DNA from: Mariniphaga sediminis
GTDB taxonomy: Bacteria > Bacteroidota > Bacteroidia > Bacteroidales > Prolixibacteraceae
Assembly (NCBI RefSeq): GCF_003573545.1
Contig: NZ_QWET01000005.1
Coordinates: 186,001 to 250,000, forward strand
DNA length: 64,000 bases
Direction: 5' to 3'
Both the position numbers and the translations under genes were made by a program. Shown one piece after another: positions 35,304 through 42,684 of the stretch. Below the pieces are notes generated by a model. It did not search any database and was not told the origin of the DNA. It saw only the letters and a list, made by a program, of their open reading frames with translations. Position 1 is the stretch's first letter. Each line of letters starts with the position of its first letter.

Positions 35304-36215
35304 ATGGGAAAAATTTTAGTTACCGGAGCAAGTGGTTTCCTCGGACATGCTTGCCTCGATGTGCTTAAAAATTCTGATTTTGAAATTTTTGCTGTTTATA
35401 AAAGTAGAAAGGGAAGCATCAGTTCCAAAGTGAAATGGGTTGAAGCGAACCTGCACGAACCCAAAGAGGTGGATAAATTTTTAAAAGAAATAAGACCGGA
35501 ATATCTGTTGCACCTGGCATGGGATATGGAGCCTGGCATGAAGCTGGACTCCCATATTCATTTTCCCTGGGTGGATACAAGTATGGCATTAATCCAAAAG
35601 TTTGCTGAGACGAACGGGAAAAGAGTAGTAATTGCCGGCTCATGTGCCGAGTATAAATGGGGTAACTATTTATATGACGAAGATACAACGCCTATTCAAC
35701 CCAGGAATTCTTATGGCCTCAGCAAGAATGAATTGCATCAACAGGTTGCAGACTTTTGTAACCAGGGGGATTTAAGTTATGCCTGGGGACGGGTGTTCTT
35801 TACTTTCGGACCCTATGAAAACAAAAAAAGACTGGTATCTCACATTGTTCATTCTATTTTAAAAAATGAAAAGGTTCGAACGACTCACGGGAACCAGGTT
35901 TATGATTACCTGTACGTTGAGGATGTGGCCAGGGCTATGATAAATTTATTAAAGAAAGATTTCAGCGGAGCGGTAAACATTTGTTCCGGGGAACCGTTAA
36001 AACTTGGAGATTTGATTTTTAAAATAGCAGATCAGATGAATGGCGGGCATTTGGTTGAGCTGGGGGCTTTAAAAGCCAATGGCGACACACCGCAGTATGT
36101 GGTTGGTAGAAATCAGCGGTTAAAGGAACTAACAGGCTGGTATCCGCAAACCAGTATTGATTCCGGCATTCAAAAAACCATTCAGTTTATAAAAGATAAA
36201 AACCATTTAACATGA
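35304..36215 (+). CDS. NAD(P)-dependent nucleotide-sugar SDR (reductase/epimerase)
   Basis: A 303-residue extended SDR with 'ILVTGASGFLGHACLDVL' (about 4-21), 'YLLHLAWDMEPG' (about 71-82), 'VIAGSCAEY' (about 110-118) and catalytic 'YGLSK' (about 137-141), then 'VYDYLYVEDVARAMI'. Together with the C-methyltransferase just upstream this would fit the 4-ketoreductase that finishes a branched deoxysugar; relatives act on CDP- or dTDP-4-keto sugars. The stop codon overlaps the next start (ATGA), so the FAD enzyme downstream is translationally coupled. Confidence 0.8.
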   Translation: MGKILVTGASGFLGHACLDVLKNSDFEIFAVYKSRKGSISSKVKWVEANLHEPKEVDKFLKEIRPEYLLHLAWDMEPGMKLDSHIHFPWVDTSMALIQKFAETNGKRVVIAGSCAEYKWGNYLYDEDTTPIQPRNSYGLSKNELHQQVADFCNQGDLSYAWGRVFFTFGPYENKKRLVSHIVHSILKNEKVRTTHGNQVYDYLYVEDVARAMINLLKKDFSGAVNICSGEPLKLGDLIFKIADQMNGGHLVELGALKANGDTPQYVVGRNQRLKELTGWYPQTSIDSGIQKTIQFIKDKNHLT

Positions 36216-37570
36216 GCAATATTGTAATAATTGGTGCAGGGATGGCAGGACTGGGAGCAGCGCACCATTTTAAAGAGAATAATATAAAAGCAACTATTTT
36301 TGAGAAGAATAATTATTTTGGTGGCCACGCAGCCACTTTTGAAAAAGACGGATTTATTTTCGATGACGGACCGCACATCTCATTTACAAAGAATGAAAGG
36401 CTCCGGAAATTATTCCATGAAAGTGTAAACGGAAAAGTTGAGAATTTTAAGGCGGATGTAAATAATTACTGGAAGGGATACTGGGTTAAACATCCGGCAC
36501 AGGCTAATTTGCATGGCCTTCCGGACGATTTGGTGGTAAAGATTTTGCGTGAGTTTTTTGAACTCAGCCAACAAAACGGAGGTAAGGTTGAAAATTATAA
36601 AGACTGGCTTTACGAATCGTTTGGAGAAACTTTTTCTGAAAATTTTCCGTTTCAATACACCAAAAAATTTCATACAACTACGCCGGATAATCTTGATACT
36701 GATTGGATTGGGCCCAGGATGTACAAGCCCGATCTCGACAAAATATTAAAAGGTGCATTATCAAAAAGTACAGAGGATGTTCACTACGTAAGTGATTTTT
36801 ATTATCCCAGCTACGGGGGTTTTGCCCGGTTTTTCGACCGGTTTCTTGAGCAGACACAGGTGGAGTATGAACATAAAGTGGTAAAAATTGATCCGAAGAA
36901 CAAACAGATTTCTTTTAGCAATGGAAAAACAATGGCATATGACCATTTAATATCCTCGGTTCCGTTGCCCGAACTGGTGCCCTGCATTGAAGGAGTTCCG
37001 GATGAGGTATTGGAAGCCTCCCAAAAACTGGCATGTACCACCTGTGTTTTGGTGAATGTTGGCGTAGCCAGAGACGACATTTCCAAAGCGCACTGGACGT
37101 ATTTTTATGATCAGGATATTGTATTTTCTAGACTTTCATATCCCCATTTATTTTCGCCCAATAATACCCCTGAAAATTGTGGAAGTATCCAGGCGGAGAT
37201 TTATTTCAGTAAAAAATATAAACCGTTAACCAGTTCACCGGAAGATTTCATTGAACCCACAATCTTAGATTTAAAACGATGTGGAATTTTGAATGATTCA
37301 GATGAAATAATTTACAGGGAAGCCCGCGTTTCCCCGTATGCTAACGTTATTTTTGATCTCGAACGTATTCCGAGCCTCGCTACCGTTCACAATTATCTCA
37401 ACCAGATAGATATTAAGTATTGCGGGCGTTTCGGAGAATGGGGCTACCATTGGACCGATCAGTCTTTTATCAGTGGAGAAAACGCTGCAGAAAAAGTGTT
37501 GGAACAATTGAAGTCTGATGGGATAAACGGAAAATCGTCACTTACAGCAAAATCATCAAAACCGGTGTAG
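36212..37570 (+). CDS. FAD-dependent amine-oxidase/protoporphyrinogen-oxidase-like protein
   Basis: A 452-residue flavoprotein with an N-terminal dinucleotide fold 'NIVIIGAGMAGLGAAHHF' (about 3-20), 'FEKNNYFGGHAATFEKDGFIFDDGPH' region, and C-terminal 'CGRFGEWGYHWTDQSFISGENAAEKV' region that closes the FAD site. The pattern is that of the NAD(P)-binding amine oxidase / UDP-galactopyranose-mutase-like group, often found in polysaccharide loci. It shares an ATGA overlap with the upstream SDR. The reaction, perhaps a redox step or ring rearrangement on a nucleotide sugar, is not determinable. About 150 bases of noncoding DNA follow. Confidence 0.7.
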   Translation: MSNIVIIGAGMAGLGAAHHFKENNIKATIFEKNNYFGGHAATFEKDGFIFDDGPHISFTKNERLRKLFHESVNGKVENFKADVNNYWKGYWVKHPAQANLHGLPDDLVVKILREFFELSQQNGGKVENYKDWLYESFGETFSENFPFQYTKKFHTTTPDNLDTDWIGPRMYKPDLDKILKGALSKSTEDVHYVSDFYYPSYGGFARFFDRFLEQTQVEYEHKVVKIDPKNKQISFSNGKTMAYDHLISSVPLPELVPCIEGVPDEVLEASQKLACTTCVLVNVGVARDDISKAHWTYFYDQDIVFSRLSYPHLFSPNNTPENCGSIQAEIYFSKKYKPLTSSPEDFIEPTILDLKRCGILNDSDEIIYREARVSPYANVIFDLERIPSLATVHNYLNQIDIKYCGRFGEWGYHWTDQSFISGENAAEKVLEQLKSDGINGKSSLTAKSSKPV

Positions 37571-37723
37571 TGTTGTCTGGTTAAATTGAACTATTCCTTT
37601 CGCCCTTGATCACAACCCAACAAATTATTTGCTGGTCTTTCAGAGATGACGGGTGCGAAAAAAATGCGCAACGCTGTATTTGACACATCAATATAAATTC
37701 AGAATTTTTTCGACAGGAGAAGT

Positions 37724-38200
37724 ATGATTAAAATATTTTTAATGCTGTTTTGCCTTTTCTTTTTTTGGGGAAGTTCATCTGCTCAGGATGAAAAACCGTT
37801 TGTTCCTAAAAAAATGAATTATTCCACAACCCAGGCCTTTCATATCACAGCGGGGTATGTGCCAAAGGCCTCGATCAACGCACTAAAAGCAACTTTTGCA
37901 TTCAATGATTTCTTTTTAAGACGAATTGGTGCATACACTTCAATGGAAAAAGGATTGAACTCCGATTTTTTTACAAACATCTTCGGAATTACCGGGAGCT
38001 TGCATAAAAATATTTACATGTGGGGAGGTGTTGAATTTTTTACAAAAAACGGACTGTTGAATAGTGACATTAGCGGACTGGATAAAGTCAGAAAAGAGTT
38101 CGGTGTAGGAATTATACTTATTGAAAACCTTTTAATTAAAGGAGGATGGTCCCAATCAGTAGGGCCTACCTTCGGGGCCGGAGTAAGGATCCCAATATAA
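37724..38200 (+). CDS. Small exported beta-barrel-like protein, unknown
   Basis: A 158-residue protein I do not recognise. It has a signal peptide (about residues 1-20, 'MIKIFLMLFCLFFFWGSSSA', then Gln-Asp-Glu), a polar region and alternating hydrophobic stretches ('FHITAGYVPKASINALKATF', 'IYMWGGVEFFTKNG', 'EFGVGIILIENLLIKGGW', 'GPTFGAGVRIPI') ending in a hydrophobic C-terminus typical of outer-membrane barrel strands. A good Shine-Dalgarno-like 'aggagaag' precedes ATG. It lies directly before a type IX secretion cargo gene, and the two interrupt the sugar genes. It may be an accessory or anchor for that cargo (inference). Confidence 0.6.
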   Translation: MIKIFLMLFCLFFFWGSSSAQDEKPFVPKKMNYSTTQAFHITAGYVPKASINALKATFAFNDFFLRRIGAYTSMEKGLNSDFFTNIFGITGSLHKNIYMWGGVEFFTKNGLLNSDISGLDKVRKEFGVGIILIENLLIKGGWSQSVGPTFGAGVRIPI

Positions 38201-38235
38201 TTTTATTGTAATAGTATTAATTTAAAACAAAGAAA

Positions 38236-39774
38236 ATGAAAAGAATTTTATCTTTTATTGTGATGGGTATTGCGATGCTGCAAATGACAAATGCCCAAGT
38301 TGTTGAACTAACGGGAGAGGGAGTTTTCGGTGTAAATCCGTCAACCCTGATGATTTCTGATCCTGGAACTGTAGACAGTGTAGTGGTAGTGGCTGCTGCC
38401 AGATTTCATAACGGGGCTGTACCCGCCGATGTGGAATTTTCCGACGCAAATGAAACATACACTGTAAGCTTTAATGAAGCCAATCCGGTTATAACCCAAC
38501 CGTGGGTTCAGGCAATGATTGATGACGGAACGCTGACATTTGGATATTACACTGCAAAGTTTGACGATGCAGATGCAGCAGGGATTGCACTGGATAATTT
38601 CGGACAGGAAGAGTATGTAAGGTCTTTTACTGCATACATCTACAGGTCCGGAGGTAGTCCGGAGATTCACAGCGAAGTGAAGGGGGAACATGCCTTTCTG
38701 TTTATCGGTGGCTCCGATCATCCATTGGTTTATAATTTTACCATTCCCACTTCTTCTGATGTTCGCGACGTGATTGTAACCCTTCCTTTTACCGATTTGG
38801 AAAGTGAAGACCTTCGGTATGCCAATGTAAGTGTAACAGCAGGTGCACAAACCGTTGAATCGGAATTTGATACCAACAATGCCGGAGATTTGCTGCATCT
38901 TGAAACCATTACTGTTCCGAATGTGCCTGGTGATGTTACCGAAGTTACTGTTTCTCTTTATTCACAATTTGGTCCTTCTGTTGCAGGAGGATACGATGAA
39001 AAGGACGGCGACTCTTTTGTTACAGGTCCGGCATTGCTGACAACTACATCTGAGGAAGATGAAGAAGAAGGTTGTACGCTTACACAGGGCTACTGGAAAA
39101 CACATTCAGAATATGGACCGGCTAAAAAAGCGGATCCAACCTGGGATATAATTGGACCTGATACCGAATTTTTCTGGTCTGGGATGTCTTATATTGAAGT
39201 GTTGAATACATCGGTAAGTGGAAATGCATATTATATTCTTGCCCATCAGTATATTGCTGCCGAGCTTAACTTCCTGGCCGGCGCCGACAACAGTGAAGTG
39301 GTGGATGAATTTGATGAAGCAACCGTTTTATTCAATACCTACACACCCAGTGAAATTGGAAGTTTAGGTGGTAGCGACGCCACAAGGAAAATGTTTGTAG
39401 AGCTGGCCGAAGTGCTGGATGACTACAACAACGGAGAAATTGGCCCGGGACATTGCGACGGAGATGAGTGGGAAGGTGAGATGGAAGAAGAAATGGCGAT
39501 GGCATTTGCTGTTACAATGGAGGCCAGCGTTAGTCCCAACCCGGTAAAAAATAGGGCTAAAGTGAGATTTGTTCCCGTAGTTGACGGAAATGCTACCGTT
39601 GAACTTTACGATTCAATGGGGAATTTGAAAGAAATACTGTTCGACCAAAATGTAAGTGCGGAAGGGAAAGTACAACTTACCCTGAATGCAAGTCAGTACA
39701 ACGAAGGATCTTATATCCTGGTAATCACTAACGGTGCAGTACGGACAAGTATTAAACTGGGAATTGATCATTAA
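38236..39774 (+). CDS. Type IX secretion cargo protein with C-terminal sorting domain
   Basis: A 512-residue secreted protein. Signal peptide at about 1-20 ('MKRILSFIVMGIAMLQMTNA'). Residues ~20-270 are beta-rich and acidic and contain repeated 'VTVSLYS' / 'VIVTLPF' style strands. At about 280-410 comes a domain beginning 'CTLTQGYWKTHSEYGP' and including 'GNAYYILAHQYIAAELNFLAG', a block known from many surface proteins of unknown role. The last ~80 residues match the type IX (Por) sorting domain: 'VSPNPVKNRAKVRF', 'ATVELYDSMG', 'YNEGSYILVITNG'. Such proteins cross the outer membrane and are commonly joined to A-LPS. Placement inside a polysaccharide operon is unusual. Close spacing (35 bases) links it with the small exported protein. 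Confidence 0.85.
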   Translation: MKRILSFIVMGIAMLQMTNAQVVELTGEGVFGVNPSTLMISDPGTVDSVVVVAAARFHNGAVPADVEFSDANETYTVSFNEANPVITQPWVQAMIDDGTLTFGYYTAKFDDADAAGIALDNFGQEEYVRSFTAYIYRSGGSPEIHSEVKGEHAFLFIGGSDHPLVYNFTIPTSSDVRDVIVTLPFTDLESEDLRYANVSVTAGAQTVESEFDTNNAGDLLHLETITVPNVPGDVTEVTVSLYSQFGPSVAGGYDEKDGDSFVTGPALLTTTSEEDEEEGCTLTQGYWKTHSEYGPAKKADPTWDIIGPDTEFFWSGMSYIEVLNTSVSGNAYYILAHQYIAAELNFLAGADNSEVVDEFDEATVLFNTYTPSEIGSLGGSDATRKMFVELAEVLDDYNNGEIGPGHCDGDEWEGEMEEEMAMAFAVTMEASVSPNPVKNRAKVRFVPVVDGNATVELYDSMGNLKEILFDQNVSAEGKVQLTLNASQYNEGSYILVITNGAVRTSIKLGIDH

Positions 39775-39780
39775 TCAACA

Positions 39781-39798
39781 GATAATAATTTTATTATC
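39781..39798. other. Perfect AT-only palindrome after the T9SS cargo gene
   Basis: gataataa-tt-ttattatc is a perfect 8-bp palindrome 6 bases after the cargo gene's stop. It resembles stem 2 of the locus leader (gataaaat-agt-attttatc). The 199-base gap that follows contains nothing else I can name. It may attenuate transcription into the later genes, but there is no T tract. Confidence 0.4.
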
Positions 39799-39973
39799 AG
39801 TGTAGATTCATAACAACAAGGAGAATAAATAGTACTGCAGCTGCTACCTATTGAATAACATACATATCTGTGGCATTAATTTTAGAATTCCTTAAGAGCA
39901 GCCGGGTACTTTTATTCTCCTTTTAGAAAACCAAAAAATTTTTCGAACCATTATTACCTAAAAAAATGAGAGT

Positions 39974-40618
39974 ATGATTTTTCAGGAAACTTACCTTAAA
40001 GATGCATTTGTTGTCAATCTTGCTCCGCATATTGATAGCAGAGGGTATTTTGTCCGTTTGTTTAGTAAAAATGAATTTAAGGAAATAGGTTTCAATAAAG
40101 AATTTGTGCAAGTGAATTATGCCTCAAATACCCAAAAGTACACACTCAGGGGATTTCATTTTCAGTTGCCGCCATTCTGCGAAACAAAACTCATCCGCTG
40201 CGTAAGAGGAAAAGTTCAGGACTATATCGTTGATGTGAGAAAGGGATCGCCTACTTTTTTAAAAAGTTTCACTATCGAATTATCGGGAGACAATACGCAG
40301 ATGTTGTTGGTGCCCGAGGGATTTGCTCATGGATACCTTACACTGGAAGAAGATTCTTCTCTTATCTATTTTCACTCAATGTTATACAAGCCTGGCCATG
40401 AGGGAGGCCTGCGTTTTGATGACCCCGTTCTGGGTATTGAAATGCCTGCCGTTCCTGAAATTGTTTCTGAAAAAGATATGCACTGGCCTTATATAAATGA
40501 AACACACTTTACAGGGATAAAGACGAGACATCATAGAAAAAGGTACCGTCACATTATTCACTTCCCTCATCGAAAAAGGAGAATATATGAGCCAGAGAAG
40601 CACTATTCAGAAAATTGA
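39974..40618 (+). CDS. RmlC-like nucleotide-sugar 3,5-epimerase
   Basis: A 214-residue cupin-fold epimerase of the dTDP-4-dehydrorhamnose 3,5-epimerase family. 'DSRGYFVRLF' (about 21-30), 'VNYASNTQKYTLRGFHFQLPP' region with the catalytic His (about 62), 'VRGKVQDYIVDVRKGSP' (about 78-94), and 'LLVPEGFAHGYLTLEEDS' (about 116-133) are visible. The rest of the rhamnose set (rmlA, rmlB, rmlD) is absent, so the substrate is more likely the CDP-linked 4-keto sugar made by the upstream genes. The C-terminal ~40 residues are basic and atypical. Its 3' end overlaps the DUF4910 gene by 32 bases. Confidence 0.82.
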   Translation: MIFQETYLKDAFVVNLAPHIDSRGYFVRLFSKNEFKEIGFNKEFVQVNYASNTQKYTLRGFHFQLPPFCETKLIRCVRGKVQDYIVDVRKGSPTFLKSFTIELSGDNTQMLLVPEGFAHGYLTLEEDSSLIYFHSMLYKPGHEGGLRFDDPVLGIEMPAVPEIVSEKDMHWPYINETHFTGIKTRHHRKRYRHIIHFPHRKRRIYEPEKHYSEN

Positions 40619-41900
40619 TCGAGAGATGAATTCAGGTCATTTGATGTTTGAACTTGCCAAACGGCTTTACCCCATTTGCAGAAGTATTACAGGCAATGGC
40701 GTGAGAGAAACGCTTTCAATTGTAAAGGAGATTATTCCATTGGAAATGGTGGAGGTACCTTCCGGGACCAAAGTTCTTGATTGGGAAGTTCCCGAGGAAT
40801 GGAACATTGGCGATGCATGGATAAAAAATTCTGCCGGTGAAAAAATAATAGATTTCAAACAATTGAATCTGCATGTTCTTAACTACAGTACTCCGGTAGA
40901 CCGGCAAGTTGGTCTGAAGGAGTTGAAGGAACATGTGTTTACCCTGCCGGAATACCCGGAATGGGTTCCGTACAGGACTTCGTATTACAACCGGCAATGG
41001 GGATTTTGTATGTCGCAAAAGCAGTTGGAGAGCCTGCCGGAAGATAGTTATCAGGTAAAAATTGATTCAGAACTCAAACCGGGATCGCTAACTTACGGAG
41101 AGTTTGTGGTGCCGGGTAAGTCAGAGGAAGAAGTACTGTTTAGCTGCCATATTTGTCATCCCTCGCTTTGTAACGATAATTTATCGGGAATTGCTCTGGC
41201 AACTTACATCGCGGAATTTGTCAAATCGAAAGCGCTTCATTATACCTACCGGTTTTTATTTATTCCGGGCACTATTGGTTCTATTACCTGGTTGAGCCGG
41301 AACGAGGACCTGTTAGAGAAAATTAAATATGGCCTGGTGTTGACACTTTTGGGTGATTCGTCACCTTTTCATTATAAAAAATCGAGAAGGGGAGATGCCG
41401 AAATCGACAGGATAATGAACTGGCTGCTTGAAAAGGAAGAAGGTGCCAGGCTGCTCGACTTTTCTCCTTATGGTTACGATGAGAGGCAGTTTTGCTCGCC
41501 GGGGTTTAACCTCCCTGTTGGAAGGCTTTCCCGGAAACCGCATGGCGAATTCCCGGAGTATCATACTTCGGCTGATAATCTGGATTTTATTCAGCCGGAG
41601 CATTTAAACCGGTCCTACGAATTCTTGTTAAAGGTAATTTCCGTTATCGAAGGCAATAAAAAATGGATAAACCTTAGCCCGAAAGGGGAACCTCAGCTCG
41701 GGAAGCGGGGATTATACAAACAGGTAGGAGGAATGGCACAGCAGAAAGATTATCAAATGGCCATTTTATGGATTTTAAATTATTCGGATGGGAATCATTC
41801 ACTGCTTGATATAGCTAAAAAATCGGGGATTGAGTTTTCAGTATTAAACAAAGCTGCAATGGATTTGCAACATGCTTCATTATTGAAACCGGCATCCTGA
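40587..41900 (+). CDS. DUF4910 family (aminopeptidase-fold) protein
   Basis: A 437-residue DUF4910/DUF2172 protein. The Zn-hydrolase core shows 'LYPICRSITGNGVRETL' (about 28-44), 'VLFSCHICHPSLCNDNLSGIAL' region (about 185-205, with His/Cys/Asp ligands), 'RFLFIPGTIGSI' (about 225-236) and 'PEYHTSADNLDFI' (about 325-337, His ligand). A winged-helix-like tail (about 365-435) follows. The fold is that of M28 aminopeptidases, yet members cluster with sugar-nucleotide genes, so deacylation of an amino sugar or a sugar-attached amino acid is a reasonable guess. A Shine-Dalgarno-like 'aaaggag' supports ATG 40587 over ATG 40626. Confidence 0.8.
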   Translation: MSQRSTIQKIDREMNSGHLMFELAKRLYPICRSITGNGVRETLSIVKEIIPLEMVEVPSGTKVLDWEVPEEWNIGDAWIKNSAGEKIIDFKQLNLHVLNYSTPVDRQVGLKELKEHVFTLPEYPEWVPYRTSYYNRQWGFCMSQKQLESLPEDSYQVKIDSELKPGSLTYGEFVVPGKSEEEVLFSCHICHPSLCNDNLSGIALATYIAEFVKSKALHYTYRFLFIPGTIGSITWLSRNEDLLEKIKYGLVLTLLGDSSPFHYKKSRRGDAEIDRIMNWLLEKEEGARLLDFSPYGYDERQFCSPGFNLPVGRLSRKPHGEFPEYHTSADNLDFIQPEHLNRSYEFLLKVISVIEGNKKWINLSPKGEPQLGKRGLYKQVGGMAQQKDYQMAILWILNYSDGNHSLLDIAKKSGIEFSVLNKAAMDLQHASLLKPAS

Positions 41901-41901
41901 A

Positions 41902-42639
41902 ATGAAAAACCTTCAGCATAAAACAGCCTTAATTACAGGGGCAACAAGCGGAATAGGAAAAGCCATTGCCCTGTTGATGGCCCCAAAAGGGTATAACCTT
42001 GTTTGTGTCGGACGAAATAGGAAGGGACTGGAACTTTTAAAAAGAGAGATGCCTGAAAATATTTCGTTTTGCAGTTACGAGTGCGATATGGCAGATGAAG
42101 AAAAGGTATTGCAAGTATCTCAGCGAATTGTTGCAGAGTGTGGAAAGATCGATATTCTTATCCATTCAGCAGGGAGTATCATAATAAATCCGGTTATTAC
42201 ATCGACTTTAGAGGAGTACAATTCCATATTTGGTTTAAATGTAAAAGCTCCTTTTTTGATAACAAAACTGTTTTTACCCTTGCTGAAGGAAAACCGGGGA
42301 CAGATTGTATTTATTAATTCGAGTGCCATTCAGCGAGCCATCCCGAACGCGAGTTTATATTCAGCATCAAAGTTTGCATTAAAAGGTTTTGCCGATTGTT
42401 TAAGGCAGGAAGTTAACCGATTTGGAGTGCGCGTTATTTCGGTTTTTCCGGGGCAAACAGACACTCCCATGCAAAAAAAATTGTATGAGAACGGAAACAA
42501 AAAATATATACCTGAAAATTTGATACAGTCGGCTGACGTCGCTTCTTTGGTTATTCACGGTCTGGAAATGCCGGAAACTGCTGAAGTGACTGATTTATAT
42601 GTAAGGCCAATGATTTCTTACATACAAAACAAAATTTAA
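41902..42639 (+). CDS. Classical SDR family oxidoreductase
   Basis: A 245-residue classical short-chain dehydrogenase: 'ALITGATSGIGKAIALLM' (cofactor motif TGxxxGIG, about 10-27), 'LIHSAGSI' (about 86-93), catalytic Ser in 'FINSSAIQRAIPNASLYSASKFALKGF' region with 'YSASK' (about 150-154), and 'VISVFPGQTDTPM'. Starts one base after the DUF4910 stop and ends next to fkbH. It could reduce or oxidise a hydroxyacyl group made by the FkbH/ACP module, or a sugar; sequence does not decide. FabG-like relatives act on acyl-carrier-bound substrates, which makes the first possibility attractive. Confidence 0.8.
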   Translation: MKNLQHKTALITGATSGIGKAIALLMAPKGYNLVCVGRNRKGLELLKREMPENISFCSYECDMADEEKVLQVSQRIVAECGKIDILIHSAGSIIINPVITSTLEEYNSIFGLNVKAPFLITKLFLPLLKENRGQIVFINSSAIQRAIPNASLYSASKFALKGFADCLRQEVNRFGVRVISVFPGQTDTPMQKKLYENGNKKYIPENLIQSADVASLVIHGLEMPETAEVTDLYVRPMISYIQNKI

Positions 42640-42684
42640 TTGACTAACGCCGTCTTAAAAGGTAGCAATTTAAAGACTGTTGAC

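Noticed and set aside
39974-40618. RmlC-like gene considered as evidence for dTDP-rhamnose synthesis
   Set aside because: rmlA, rmlB and rmlD are absent from the locus, while CDP-sugar genes are present, so a CDP-linked substrate is more likely.
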